A stretch of DNA of 64,000 nucleotides from Devosia sp. (lineage in GTDB: Bacteria; Pseudomonadota; Alphaproteobacteria; Rhizobiales; Devosiaceae). The notes below the pieces were generated by a model. The model was given only the letters and a program-made list of their open reading frames with translations, had not been told where the DNA came from and ran no database searches. Both the position numbers and the translations under genes were made by a program. Positions 33,118 to 42,705 of the stretch are shown piece by piece. Numbering within the stretch: the stretch's first letter is position 1; each line of letters starts with the position of its first letter. The stretch lies in assembly GCF_025809055.1 (NCBI RefSeq), contig NZ_CP075529.1, forward strand, positions 620,001 to 684,000, given 5' to 3'.

Positions 33118-34326
33118 ATGCGCGCGAACTTTCCAGTCCGCCTCGGTCCGGCCGAGGAAACCCTGATCAGCCAGCTCAAGGCCGCCGGTGCCGAACAGGC
33201 CGCCGAGCGCATCGCCGTCGCGGGTCTGCCGACCCGTCGCGTCGAGAGCTATCACTATACCGATCTCAAGACCCTGCTGCGGACCATTCCCGCCCTCGGT
33301 CAGCCAGCCAATGAAGCCAGCGCGCCGGCCCTGCGCGTCCCCGGAGCCTTCACGTTGATGATCGCCAATGGCGTCATCCAGAATGCGTCCACGGCCCCGG
33401 CCGGCGTCATTGTCGGCGAAGCGGGTGGCGGTGTGCTGTCCACGCGCGATGATGTCATCGTAAATGTTAGCAATGCGCTAGCGCAAAAGGCCCTGACGCT
33501 GACACTCGAAAGCAGTGTTGACCCGGTGGTTCAGGTCGAACGGCGGATCGAGGGCGAGGCGGCCCATGTTGCCGACGCGCTCAAGATTTTCGTCGCCGAT
33601 GGCGCCAGCACCACCATTGTCGAGACGTTTTCCGGTTCCGACGCCGCCCATGTCGGCAATCACGCCACCTATATGGCGCTCGGCAAGAATGCGGTCGTCA
33701 CGCACATCACCGTCGATCTCAGCACCCGCGCTGTCAGCCATTTCGCCACCAACGAATACCACCTTGCCGACGGCGCAAAGCTGCGGACGCTGGTCATTCA
33801 CGCCGGTGCCGGCCTTGCCCGGACCAATGTGTTCCCGCGCCTCGAAGGCGCCGGCGCCCATGCAGACCTCACCGGCCTCAACCTGGTTGCCGAAGGCCAA
33901 CACGCTGATATCACGATGGAAACCACCCATGCGGTGCCCAACACATCGTCGCAGCCGCTGTTCAAGTCCATCGCCCGCGGCCGCTCGAAATCCGTTGTCC
34001 AGGGCAAGCTGATTGTTGCCCGCGACGCCCAGAAGACCGACGCGAAGTTCATGCATCAGGGCCTGATGCTGTCGGACGAAGCCGAAATCCTGTCCAAGCC
34101 GGAACTGGAAATCTACGCCGACGACGTGGTCTGCGGGCACGGCTCGACCTGCGGCAAGCTCGACGAGGACAGCCTTTTCTACCTGCTCAGCCGCGGCGTT
34201 CCCAAGCCAGAGGCCGAAACCATGATGGTGCGCGGCTTCATCGCCGAACTCCTCGACGAAGTCGAGGACGAAGCGCTGAACGAAGCCCTGCAGACCGTGG
34301 TCGACAGCTGGTTGCTGGGGGCATAG
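33118..34326 (+). CDS. sufD: Fe-S assembly protein SufD
   Basis: A 402-residue SufD with the typical C-terminal region KTDAKFMHQGLMLSDEAEI, CGHGSTCGKLDEDSLFYLLS and RGVPKPEAETMMVRGF. The N-terminus is short with RRVESYHYTDLK. It pairs with SufB. The following 190 bases are occupied by REP-like repeats before the sufS start. Confidence 0.96.
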   Translation: MRANFPVRLGPAEETLISQLKAAGAEQAAERIAVAGLPTRRVESYHYTDLKTLLRTIPALGQPANEASAPALRVPGAFTLMIANGVIQNASTAPAGVIVGEAGGGVLSTRDDVIVNVSNALAQKALTLTLESSVDPVVQVERRIEGEAAHVADALKIFVADGASTTIVETFSGSDAAHVGNHATYMALGKNAVVTHITVDLSTRAVSHFATNEYHLADGAKLRTLVIHAGAGLARTNVFPRLEGAGAHADLTGLNLVAEGQHADITMETTHAVPNTSSQPLFKSIARGRSKSVVQGKLIVARDAQKTDAKFMHQGLMLSDEAEILSKPELEIYADDVVCGHGSTCGKLDEDSLFYLLSRGVPKPEAETMMVRGFIAELLDEVEDEALNEALQTVVDSWLLGA

Positions 34327-34352
34327 AGGGCCACTTTTCGCCGGCATCCAAT

Positions 34353-34508
34353 CACGGTGTCATTCCCGCGAAAGCGGGAATCTCCTCGCCGGAGGATGGA
34401 GCCGAGCCACAAACACCGGGTCATTCCCGCGACAGCGGGAATCCCTGTTGCGGATAGGACCGCGTGCATCACAACGGAGGTTCCCGCTTTCGCGGGAATG
34501 ACACCGTG
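34353..34508. repeat. Composite of three REP-like copies inside the suf operon
   Basis: The left arm CACGGTGTCATTCCCGCGAA (34353-34372, continuing to 34385) and the right arm TTCGCGGGAATGACACCGTG (34489-34508) match as inverted complements over 33 bases with one mismatch. A third, direct copy (GGGTCATTCCCGCGACAGCG) lies between, at 34418-34448. The element ends ten bases before the sufS GTG and even supplies part of its GGAG region. Confidence 0.85.
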
Positions 34509-34517
34509 GAGTTGGAA

Positions 34518-35738
34518 GTGACCTTCGACCTCGAAAAAGTCCGCGCCGATTTTCCGATCCTGTCGGAACAGATTCACGGCCATCGCCTGGTCTATCTCGA
34601 CAGCGGCGCTTCGGCGCAGAAGCCGGTGCAGGTGCTCGATCGCATGGATCATGCCTTCCGGCACGAATATGCAAATGTCCACCGCGGACTGCATACCCTC
34701 GCCAATCGCGCGACCGAGGGCTACGAGGCGGGCCGGGAAAGCGCGCGCCGCTTCCTCAATGCTGGCCGGATCGAAGAGATCATCTTCACCAAATCCGCCA
34801 CCGAGGCCATCAACTTGGTTGCGTCATCCTTTGTCGGCCCGCGGATTGGGGCAGGCGACGAGATCGTCACCACGATCATGGAGCACCACTCCAACATCGT
34901 GCCGTGGCATTTCCACCGCGAGCGTAGCGGTGCAGTGCTGAAATTTATCGACGTGCGCGACGATGGCAGCCTGGATCTGGACGCCTTCGAGGCCGCTCTG
35001 TCGGATCGCACCCGTATCGTTGCCGTTACACATATGTCCAACGTGCTCGGAACCATCAATCCGATCAAGGAGATGGTTGCCATTGCCCATGCGCGTGGCA
35101 TTCCGGTGCTCGTTGATGGCTCCCAGGGTGCTGTTCACACGCGGGTCGATGTTCAGGACCTCGACGCCGATTTCTACATCATGACCGGGCACAAACTCTA
35201 CGGTCCCACCGGCATTGGCGTGCTCTACGGCAAATACGATCTGCTGGCCGACATGCAGCCCTATCAGGGCGGCGGTGAGATGATCGAAACCGTAACGCTC
35301 GACGGCGTCACCTATAACGAGCCGCCGCATCGCTTCGAGGCCGGTACGCCGCCCATCGTCCAGGCCATGGGTCTGGGGGCGGCCCTTGACTACATGCAGG
35401 GTCTGGGCCGGGACACCATCGCCGCTCATGAGCATGACGTCGCCGCCTATGCCCATGAACAGCTGAGCCGCATCAATTCGCTGCGCCTGATCGGCACTGC
35501 GCCGGGCAAGGGCGGCATCTTCTCGTTCGAGATCGCCGGCGCCCATGCCCATGACGTCGCGACCATTCTCGATCGCTACGGCATCGCCGTCCGCGCCGGC
35601 ACGCATTGCGCCCAGCCGCTCTTGCATCGTTTTGGCGTCACCTCTACCTGCCGGGCCTCCTTCGCCCTATATAACGGCAAGGACGACGTGGACGCGCTGG
35701 TCGATGGTATCGAGCGCGCCCGCAAGTTTTTCGCCTGA
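34518..35738 (+). CDS. sufS: Cysteine desulfurase SufS
   Basis: A 406-residue group II desulfurase. The start is placed at GTG 34518 (TFDLEKVRADFPIL), with GGAG 6 bases upstream; GTG 34506 is an alternative, and the longer frame from 34464 would translate the REP repeat. PLP Lys is in MTGHKLYGP and the active Cys in RAGTHCAQPLLHRF. It supplies sulfur to SufBCD, usually with SufE, which is not in this operon. Confidence 0.95.
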   Translation: MTFDLEKVRADFPILSEQIHGHRLVYLDSGASAQKPVQVLDRMDHAFRHEYANVHRGLHTLANRATEGYEAGRESARRFLNAGRIEEIIFTKSATEAINLVASSFVGPRIGAGDEIVTTIMEHHSNIVPWHFHRERSGAVLKFIDVRDDGSLDLDAFEAALSDRTRIVAVTHMSNVLGTINPIKEMVAIAHARGIPVLVDGSQGAVHTRVDVQDLDADFYIMTGHKLYGPTGIGVLYGKYDLLADMQPYQGGGEMIETVTLDGVTYNEPPHRFEAGTPPIVQAMGLGAALDYMQGLGRDTIAAHEHDVAAYAHEQLSRINSLRLIGTAPGKGGIFSFEIAGAHAHDVATILDRYGIAVRAGTHCAQPLLHRFGVTSTCRASFALYNGKDDVDALVDGIERARKFFA

Positions 35739-35749
35739 GGAAGGCCGCC

Positions 35750-36136
35750 ATGACTGAAGAAACGAAGATCGAAGACACGACGGACGTGCGCATTGCGCCT
35801 ACGGTCTCGTCGAGCATTCCCGAGGCCGATGTCGAGCGGATCACCACCGATCTCATCGGGGCGCTCAAGACCGTCTATGATCCGGAAATTCCGGTCGACA
35901 TCTATGAGCTCGGGCTCATCTACCGAGTCGATCTCGACGATGACCGCAATCTGACCATCGACATGACGCTGACTGCACCTGGCTGTCCGGTGGCGGGCGA
36001 AATGCCGGGCTGGGTCGAAAATGCAGCGCGCGGCGTCGAGGGCATTCAGGACGTCACCGTCAACATGGTCTTCGATCCGCCCTGGGACGCATCGCGCATG
36101 AGCGAAGAGGCTCAAGTCGCGTTGAACTGGTGGTAA
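35750..36136 (+). CDS. SUF-associated DUF59/MIP18 protein (SufT)
   Basis: A 128-residue protein with a flexible N-terminus and the DUF59 core: DPEIPVDIYELGLIY and TAPGCPVAGEMPGWV, where the Cys is conserved. It helps mature or insert Fe-S clusters. It is the sixth suf gene, 11 bases after sufS. Confidence 0.94.
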   Translation: MTEETKIEDTTDVRIAPTVSSSIPEADVERITTDLIGALKTVYDPEIPVDIYELGLIYRVDLDDDRNLTIDMTLTAPGCPVAGEMPGWVENAARGVEGIQDVTVNMVFDPPWDASRMSEEAQVALNWW

Positions 36137-36188
36137 TTCGGCGCGTCTGCGCCTATATATCGTGAAACGCCGATAAAGGGCTCATCCG

Positions 36189-36569
36189 ATGCCGTTCAAG
36201 ATCATGTCGCTGACCGATGCCGCCGCCGAGCGCATCACCGAGATCATCGAAGACAGCGAAAAGCCTGTGGTGGGGCTGCGCGTGGGCATCAAGAATGCCG
36301 GCTGCGCGGGTGTGTCCTACACCATGGACTATGTCGAGGCGCCGATTGCCGGCGACGACCATGTCGAGGATCGCGGCGTCAATGTCTGGGTCGATCCCAA
36401 GGCCACCATGTACCTTCTGGGCACGGTCATGGACTTCGAAGCCACCAAGATGGGTTCGAGCTTCACCTTCAAGAACCCCAACCAGACCGGCGCCTGCGGC
36501 TGCGGCGAAAGCGTCACCCTCGCTGCCGCCGATCTCAAAGCCCTGGCCGAGGCGCGTCAGTCGGCCTAG
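36189..36569 (+). CDS. sufA: A-type Fe-S carrier SufA/HesB
   Basis: A 126-residue HesB/IscA-family protein. The three conserved cysteines appear in KNAGCAGVSY and GACGCGES. It carries clusters from the scaffold to target proteins. It is the last gene of the suf operon and is followed by a REP-like region. Confidence 0.94.
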   Translation: MPFKIMSLTDAAAERITEIIEDSEKPVVGLRVGIKNAGCAGVSYTMDYVEAPIAGDDHVEDRGVNVWVDPKATMYLLGTVMDFEATKMGSSFTFKNPNQTGACGCGESVTLAAADLKALAEARQSA

Positions 36570-36571
36570 TT

Positions 36572-36728
36572 CCCCCTCATCCGCCCCTTGGGCACCCCCA
36601 TTCGAGCCGCGGGCAAGCTCTTCTCCCGCAAAGGGAGAAGGGTAGCACCAAGCTGGCATAACCACCGGCTTACCCCTCTCCCCTTGTGGGAGAGGGTGGA
36701 TCGGCCGCAGGCCGAGACGGGTGAGGGG
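36572..36728. repeat. REP-like inverted repeat (CCCTCATCCG...GTGAGGGG family)
   Basis: CCCCCTCATCCGCCCCTTGG on the left, CTTCTCCCGCAAAGGGAGAA and CCCTCTCCCCTTGTGGGAGA in the middle and ACGGGTGAGGGG on the right. It fills the gap between sufA and aroA and probably ends suf transcription. Same family as 8725-8848 and 54980-55121. Confidence 0.75.
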
Positions 36729-36778
36729 TATCTCTCCAGTTGCGCACCGCTCGAAGGTAAGGCATTGATCCCGCCATC

Positions 36779-38059
36779 ATGCCGAACGCACTTCCCCCAG
36801 CCTACACCATTGTCCCGCCAAATCGTCCGCTGAATGGCCGGGTTTCTCCGCCGGGCAGCAAGTCGATCACCAATCGCGCGCTCCTGCTGGCGGCTCTCGC
36901 CCGCGGCACCAGCCGCCTCACCGGCGCGCTCAAGAGCAAGGATACCACCCTGATGGCAGCTGCCCTGCGGCAGATGGGGGTGAGTGTGGACGAGCCGGAT
37001 GCGACGAGTTTTGTGGTGACCAGTTCGGGCCGCCTGTCCGCACCGGACAACGCCCTGTTTCTGGGCAATGCCGGCACCGCCACCCGCTTTCTGACCGCCG
37101 CCGTCGCCACCATCGAAGGCACGGTGATCGTCGATGGCGACGAAGACATGCGCCTGCGCCCCATTCGGCCATTGGTCGAGGCCCTGAAATCCCTCGGCAT
37201 TGCCGCCGATTGCCCCACGGGCTGTCCGCCGGTGACCGTCCACGGCACGGGACGCTTCGGGCAGGGCAGGGTGGAGATCGATGCTTCCCTCTCCAGCCAA
37301 TACGTTTCGGCGCTGCTGATGGCCGCCCCCTTTGGCGACGGCCCCATCGAAATTGCCCTGACCGGCAAGGATATCGGCGCACGTGGCTATGTCGATCTGA
37401 CCCTTGCCGCCATGCGCGCCTTTGGCGCCACGGTCGAGGCGCGCGATGATGGCTCCTGGCTGGTGCAGCCGACCGGCTATGCGGCCACCGACTTCCACAT
37501 CGAGCCCGATGCCTCTGCCGCCACCTATCTCTGGGGCATGGAAGCGCTGACCGGCGGAAGTATCGACATGGGCGTCGCTGCCGATGCCTTTACCCAGCCC
37601 GATGCTGCCGCGCAGGCCGTGCTGGCCCAGTTTCCCGATATGCCCGCCATCATCGACGGCTCGCAGATGCAGGATGCCGTGCCGACCATCGCGGTCGTGG
37701 CTGCGTTCAACAACAATCCCGTCCGTTTTGTCGGCATTGCCAATCTGCGGGTCAAGGAAACCGATCGCATCCGCGCCGTGGCCAACGAACTCAATCGCCT
37801 GCGTCCGGGGCTCGCGGTCGAAGAGGGCGACGATCTTGTCGTTCACGCGGACCCGCACCTTGCCGCCTCGCTCGCCGGGCGGAATTCGCGCATCAAGATC
37901 GAGACCTATCACGACCACCGCATCGCCATGAGCTTTGCTCTTGCGGGCCTGCTCGTGCCCAATGTGGTCATTCTTGACCCGTCCTGCACCGGCAAGACCT
38001 GGCCCGAATATTGGTCGATGTTAGAGGGGCTGGGTGTGGACCTGATCCCGGACCGGTAA
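36779..38059 (+). CDS. aroA: 3-phosphoshikimate 1-carboxyvinyltransferase (EPSP synthase)
   Basis: A 426-residue enzyme of the shikimate pathway, joining PEP to shikimate-3-phosphate. Motifs PGSKSITNRALLLAA, LFLGNAGTATRFL and TYHDHRIAMSFAL are intact. It reads as class I with LGNAGTA (glyphosate-sensitive type). Its stop abuts the stop of the convergent GGDEF gene with no gap and no terminator. Confidence 0.97.
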   Translation: MPNALPPAYTIVPPNRPLNGRVSPPGSKSITNRALLLAALARGTSRLTGALKSKDTTLMAAALRQMGVSVDEPDATSFVVTSSGRLSAPDNALFLGNAGTATRFLTAAVATIEGTVIVDGDEDMRLRPIRPLVEALKSLGIAADCPTGCPPVTVHGTGRFGQGRVEIDASLSSQYVSALLMAAPFGDGPIEIALTGKDIGARGYVDLTLAAMRAFGATVEARDDGSWLVQPTGYAATDFHIEPDASAATYLWGMEALTGGSIDMGVAADAFTQPDAAAQAVLAQFPDMPAIIDGSQMQDAVPTIAVVAAFNNNPVRFVGIANLRVKETDRIRAVANELNRLRPGLAVEEGDDLVVHADPHLAASLAGRNSRIKIETYHDHRIAMSFALAGLLVPNVVILDPSCTGKTWPEYWSMLEGLGVDLIPDR

Positions 38060-39127
38060 TCAGGCGGCCGAAACGTCGCCCGAGGTCGGCTTGGTGGCAG
38101 CAGCCAGGTCATCCTCGGTGATGACCCGGTTCCGGCCGGCGCGTTTGGCGGCGTAAAGGCACCGGTCGGCCCGCTCCACAAAGGTCACTGCTGTGTCGCT
38201 GGCATTGAATCGCGCGACGCCGAACGACGCCGTGATCCGCCCCAGCTTTTCATTGGTCGACCGCTTGAGCAGTTCCTTGGCCTGGATCGCCTTGCGGATA
38301 TTCTCCGCGACGATCACTGCGCCCTCCATGTCGGTCGAAGGCAGAACCGCGACGAATTCCTCGCCGCCATAACGGGCGGCAATGTCCTTGCCCTTGATAT
38401 TGGACTTCAGCGTCATCGCGACCAGCCGCAACACCTGGTCGCCGGTCTGGTGGCCATAGGTGTCGTTGAACGTCTTGAAATGATCGATATCGGTCATGAT
38501 CAAGGACAGTGGCGCGCCGGTTTCCTTGAACTCCTTGATGGCATCCTCAAGACCCTCGTCGAAGCTCTTGCGATTGGCGATCTTGGTCAGCGGGTCGAGC
38601 ATGGATTCCCGGCGTACGTCGTCGAGGTCGCGCTGCAGGGCCGCAATGTCCTCGCGGGACGCCTCGAGCTTCATCTCCAGTGTGCGGTTGGTCTCCTGCA
38701 TCCGGCGCGTTTCCAGCAACAGCTTGTCGGCCAGGCTCTTCATGGCAACGGCAGACATGGTGCGTTCGAGATCGCCGCTCGCCGACTGGAGAGAGCCGGA
38801 ATAGGCATTTGCCGTCGTCATGGCGGTGTCGATGGCGTCATGCACGGCCTCGATCCGGGCATGCATGCGTTCGGACACGTTCGACATGCGGTCGTCGACA
38901 TCCGATTTCAGAAATTCGTTGTAGAGCGTCTCGGCCAGGTCCGCGGATGGCGATCCGCCAGCGCGGAAGATCGCATTGATGCGGCTGTTGAGCGAAGGAT
39001 TGACGCCCGTGGCATAGGTGTAGAGCAGTTCATAGAATTGAGGATAAGGCGGAATGCTGCTCCGCTTGAGCAGGTCGAAGGCTGCATTGGCATAGCCAAG
39101 CGCCCGCATGAATTCATGATCCGACAC
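38060..39127 (-). CDS. GGDEF diguanylate cyclase
   Basis: A 355-residue soluble protein from GTG 39127 (GAGGGAAG upstream). Residues 1-130 are helical, without recognised sensory domain; 130-185 form a coiled coil; the C-terminal GGDEF domain has the active site YGGEEF. The inhibitory I-site, usually RxxD, reads KGKD here, so c-di-GMP feedback may be weak. It makes cyclic di-GMP, controlling motility or attachment. Confidence 0.93.
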   Translation of the reverse strand: MSDHEFMRALGYANAAFDLLKRSSIPPYPQFYELLYTYATGVNPSLNSRINAIFRAGGSPSADLAETLYNEFLKSDVDDRMSNVSERMHARIEAVHDAIDTAMTTANAYSGSLQSASGDLERTMSAVAMKSLADKLLLETRRMQETNRTLEMKLEASREDIAALQRDLDDVRRESMLDPLTKIANRKSFDEGLEDAIKEFKETGAPLSLIMTDIDHFKTFNDTYGHQTGDQVLRLVAMTLKSNIKGKDIAARYGGEEFVAVLPSTDMEGAVIVAENIRKAIQAKELLKRSTNEKLGRITASFGVARFNASDTAVTFVERADRCLYAAKRAGRNRVITEDDLAAATKPTSGDVSAA

Positions 39128-39263
39128 TGCTTCCCTCGCGCCCCGTTGCGCTGCTCCCCAGCGGACGATCCTCGCTCGCCCGGCGCCGAAGCGCCTCAAT
39201 GCAACTCAAGCACAGCTTGCCGAGATTCGGTAGTTGCGCGCAGCAATATTCCACGCGCAATGA

Positions 39264-40658
39264 CTAAGTCGTGCGGGTCGCTCGCAACAAGAAAGCCGGT
39301 ATTGGGCCTGCATCGCCAAAGGGATTGCCCTTGGTGTCCACAGTGTCGGCCTGCTCTTTTGCCGCTTCGACTTCCGCCGGCTTGCGTGCACTTGTACGGC
39401 TCGGCTTTTCCTTGCGAGCGGCCGGCTTTGCCGGCTCTGCTGCGTCCGCCTCGGCCTTGCCACGTCGACGCGATGGCGCCTTCTTTGCTGGCTTTTCCTC
39501 GGCTACGGCCGCCGCAGGTGCCGCGGCATTGCCCGGCTCCAGCCAGTCGATCGGCTTCTGGATCAACTTGAGGATGGCTTCGAGATGCTTGGTGTCTGCA
39601 GACGACACCAGAGTATAGGCAACCCCCGAGCGTCCGGCACGGCCGGTGCGGCCAATGCGGTGCACATAGTCTTCGGCATGAACCGGCACGTCGAAGTTGA
39701 ACACATGGCTCACCGCCGGAATATCGAGGCCGCGCGCGGCGACATCGCTGGCGACCAGCAAAGTGAGCTTGTTGGTCTTGAACGCATCCAGCGTTTCCAT
39801 TCGGCTCTTCTGGTCCATGTCGCCATGCAGGGCGCCGGCGGAATATTTGTGGCGCTGCAGGGACCGGGCGAGGGTGGCCACGTCGCGCTTGCGGTTGCAG
39901 AAGATGATGGCGTTGGTCAGCCCCTCGGAGGCATCGATGCGCGCCCGCAGCGCCGCGCGCTTTTCATCGGGCTTGGACGAAACCTTGACCAGCTTCTGGT
40001 CGATGGTGTCGGCAGTCGAGGCGGCGCGGGACACCTGCACATGCACGGGGTCCTTGAGGAATTTCTTGGTCAGCCGTTCGATCTGTCCGTCCATGGTGGC
40101 CGAGAACAGCATGGTCTGGCGGCGCGGCGGCAGGCGCGACACGATCTTTTCGATATCGTCGATGAAGCCCATATCGAGCATGCGGTCGGCCTCGTCGATC
40201 ACGAGGATTTCCACGCCCGTCAGCAGGATCTTGCCGCGGTCGAACTGGTCCAGCAACCGGCCGGGCGTGGCGATCAGCACGTCGACGCCGCGATCGAGCT
40301 TGCGGTTCTGGTCCTCGAAGGAAACACCGCCGATGATCAGGGCCATCGAAAGCCGATGGTTCTTGCCGTACTTCTCGAAGTTTTCCGAAACCTGGGCCGC
40401 CAGTTCGCGCGTCGGCTCGAGAATGAGCGTGCGCGGCATGCGGGCCCGGGCGCGGCCGGCCTCCAGCAGCGTCAGCATGGGCAGCACGAAGGATGCGGTC
40501 TTGCCCGTACCGGTCTGGGCAATGCCGATCAGGTCCTTCTTCTGCAGCAGGTGCGGGATGGCCTGCGCCTGAATTTCGGTCGGCTTGTTGTATCCGGCTG
40601 CGGCAACCGCGTCGGTGACTTTGCTTGAAAGGCCAAGTCCGGAAAAGTCGTCGGTCAA
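39264..40658 (-). CDS. rhlE: DEAD-box RNA helicase, RhlE type
   Basis: A 464-residue protein if started at TTG 40658, where LTDDFSGLGLSSKVTDAV matches the usual RhlE N-terminus. The longer frame from 40808 adds 50 unlikely residues. Motifs: AQTGTGKT (I), PTRELA (Ia), VIDEADRMLD (II), SATM (III), and HRIGRTGRAG (VI). The C-terminal 100 residues are low-complexity, Lys/Ala/Pro-rich, and probably bind RNA. It unwinds RNA in ribosome assembly or decay. Confidence 0.93.
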   Translation of the reverse strand: MTDDFSGLGLSSKVTDAVAAAGYNKPTEIQAQAIPHLLQKKDLIGIAQTGTGKTASFVLPMLTLLEAGRARARMPRTLILEPTRELAAQVSENFEKYGKNHRLSMALIIGGVSFEDQNRKLDRGVDVLIATPGRLLDQFDRGKILLTGVEILVIDEADRMLDMGFIDDIEKIVSRLPPRRQTMLFSATMDGQIERLTKKFLKDPVHVQVSRAASTADTIDQKLVKVSSKPDEKRAALRARIDASEGLTNAIIFCNRKRDVATLARSLQRHKYSAGALHGDMDQKSRMETLDAFKTNKLTLLVASDVAARGLDIPAVSHVFNFDVPVHAEDYVHRIGRTGRAGRSGVAYTLVSSADTKHLEAILKLIQKPIDWLEPGNAAAPAAAVAEEKPAKKAPSRRRGKAEADAAEPAKPAARKEKPSRTSARKPAEVEAAKEQADTVDTKGNPFGDAGPIPAFLLRATRTT

Positions 40659-40912
40659 GTTGGTCGTTCCACTCAACGGTGATGTCCGAAGCCCGTCCGG
40701 TCCCGGAATGGGGCCGGTGCATCGGTCTTTGATCTCTCGCACAAGGTCCGCTTTCGGGGCGCGCGGCCCTTGCAGGCAAGCGGATCGGCCAGGGTCCTGA
40801 TCCGCCATGGCACACGAACCGAAACTACGCGTCCGTGATGCCGGCTTGGTGTCCCCGAACTGTCGTCATGGCAGTAAAACACCTTGACCACAGGGACATC
40901 CCAGCGGCGCGG

Positions 40913-40940
40913 ACCATAACGCAAAGGCCTTGACTGTCAA
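40913..40940 (-). promoter_or_regulatory. Candidate promoter of the helicase gene
   Basis: On the minus strand TTGACA (40935-40940), a 16-base spacer and TATGGT (40913-40918). It would leave an untranslated leader of about 250 bases before TTG 40658, common for RNA-helicase genes with leader-based control. The 365-bp gap (40659-41023) shows no gene. Confidence 0.5.
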
Positions 40941-41023
40941 CGGCTAAGGCCAATTCACCTGCAAACGCAGTTAAATGGCGCGTGAACGGGGCCTTCGGTC
41001 CGCCGGAATTGCGCGGCTTCAAA

Positions 41024-42226
41024 CTAAAACCCGTCGATCGGCAGCACCGCCACAAGTGTGCCGCTTTGCTGGCCCGCATCGTTTTCCGGCTGGATGATGA
41101 GGAGGTCGGCATAGGCAAGCGAGGAGGTGTGCCCGCTGTCGGTTTGGGAGATCGGCAAAACTTCGGGGCCGGTGGGGGTGTGGACGAGGCGCCCGCGCAT
41201 AAAATGGCGGCGGGCGCTGTTTGGCGGGGTTGCGCCGGCCAGGGGCAGGTGCCAGGGCTCGTGCTCCGCCGCGCCCAGCCAGGCGCGCAGCGCCGGCTTG
41301 ATGAAGACCAGCGCCGTCACCATGGCCGAAACCGGATTGCCGGGCAGCCCGAAAACAAGCGTCCGGCCCAGGCTGCCAAACATCAGCGGCTTGCCCGGCC
41401 GCATGTTGATCCGCCAGAAATCGAGGGAGACGCCGAGGTCCTTGAGCACATCCTGCACCAGGTCATGCTCGCCCACCGATGCGCCACCGGAGGTGATGAC
41501 AATGTCCGGGTCCTGCGCCAGGACATTTGCGATCCCCTCGCGCAGCGCCTCGCGATTGTCGGGCATAATGCCATGATCGAGAACTACGTCGGCATAGGGC
41601 GCGAGCATGGCGGCCAGTCCAAAACTGTTCGACGCCACGATCTGGTCCGGACCAAGCGGTTGTCCGGGCGGCACCAGTTCGTCCCCGGTCGCGACAAGGG
41701 CGATGCGCGGGCGCCGGGAAACCGGAATTTCTGCAATATTGGCCGCGGCGATCACCGATATCTGCATCGGGCTGAGCCGTTCACCGGCCGCGACAAGCGT
41801 GTCGCCGACGGCAAAGTCATTGCCCTTGAGGCGCACGCTGTGGCCCGGCCGGGCCGGCACCGCAAAGCGTACGCGCTCGCCATCGCGGATCGCCTCTTCC
41901 TGCATGATGACCGTGTCGGCGCCCTCGGGCAGGGGCGCCCCTGTGAAGATGCGCACGGCTTCGCCATGGCCCATCACCCCTTCGAACCGCGCCCCGGCCT
42001 GCGCGGAGCCGATGACCGTCAGGAACTCGTCCGGCTGCACATCGGCCGCGCGCACGGCGTAGCCGTCCATGGCACTGGCGTTGAACGGCGGCTGATCATG
42101 CCGGGCGATGATCGGTTCTGCCAGCACGCGGCCCACAGCCTGCGCAATGTCAACGATCTCGCTGCTGACTGGCGGCACCCGCGCCAGGATTGCGGCAAGC
42201 GCCGCGTCGACTGGCAGCAGGCTCAT
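41024..42226 (-). CDS. moeA: Molybdopterin molybdenumtransferase
   Basis: A 400-residue enzyme that inserts molybdate into molybdopterin. Motifs NASAMDGYA, IFTGAPLPEGADTV, GDELVPPGQ and TSGGASVGEHD mark MoeA. Its ATG overlaps the moaC stop by four bases, so it ends the trp-moa transcript. Confidence 0.96.
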   Translation of the reverse strand: MSLLPVDAALAAILARVPPVSSEIVDIAQAVGRVLAEPIIARHDQPPFNASAMDGYAVRAADVQPDEFLTVIGSAQAGARFEGVMGHGEAVRIFTGAPLPEGADTVIMQEEAIRDGERVRFAVPARPGHSVRLKGNDFAVGDTLVAAGERLSPMQISVIAAANIAEIPVSRRPRIALVATGDELVPPGQPLGPDQIVASNSFGLAAMLAPYADVVLDHGIMPDNREALREGIANVLAQDPDIVITSGGASVGEHDLVQDVLKDLGVSLDFWRINMRPGKPLMFGSLGRTLVFGLPGNPVSAMVTALVFIKPALRAWLGAAEHEPWHLPLAGATPPNSARRHFMRGRLVHTPTGPEVLPISQTDSGHTSSLAYADLLIIQPENDAGQQSGTLVAVLPIDGF

Positions 42227-42705
42227 GGCGCCTTCACATAGTCGCCAGACTTGCCCCCGGATTTTTCCACCAATTCGATATCGGAAATCACCATGGCCCT
42301 GTCGATGGCCTTGGCCATGTCGTAGAGGGTCAAAGCCGCGGTGCTCGCGGCCACCAGCGCTTCCATTTCGACGCCGGTCTGGCCGGTCGTTTCGGCTGTG
42401 GCGCTGATCAGGATTGCGCTGTTCGTGTCCTGGGTGATCTCGACGCTCACCTTGGTCAGGGCGATCGGGTGGCAGAGCGGAATGAGCTCGGAGGTCTTCT
42501 TGGCGGCCATGATGCCGGCAACGCGCGCCACCGCCAGGGCGTCGCCCTTTTTGAGCCCGCCCGCCATGATCGTGGCAATGGTTGCAGGCTGGCCAGTGAG
42601 CCGGGCCTGCGCCAGCGCGCGACGATGCGTAACGGCCTTGTTGCCGATATCGACGATGTGGGCCTCGCCGCGTTCGTTGAGATGGGTGAGGCCGTCCTTG
42701 CCCAT
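42223..42705 (-). CDS. moaC: Cyclic pyranopterin monophosphate synthase
   Basis: A 160-residue molybdenum-cofactor enzyme with the conserved SELIPLCHPIALT and MEALVAASTAALTLYDM segments. It makes cyclic pyranopterin phosphate together with MoaA. It starts within the trpC stop (TGATG) and overlaps moeA; no moaA is nearby. Confidence 0.97.
   Translation of the reverse strand: MGKDGLTHLNERGEAHIVDIGNKAVTHRRALAQARLTGQPATIATIMAGGLKKGDALAVARVAGIMAAKKTSELIPLCHPIALTKVSVEITQDTNSAILISATAETTGQTGVEMEALVAASTAALTLYDMAKAIDRAMVISDIELVEKSGGKSGDYVKAP

Noticed and set aside
38450..39571. Plus-strand open frame of 373 codons opposite the GGDEF gene
   Set aside because: Spans the GGDEF gene and part of the helicase gene with no family character.
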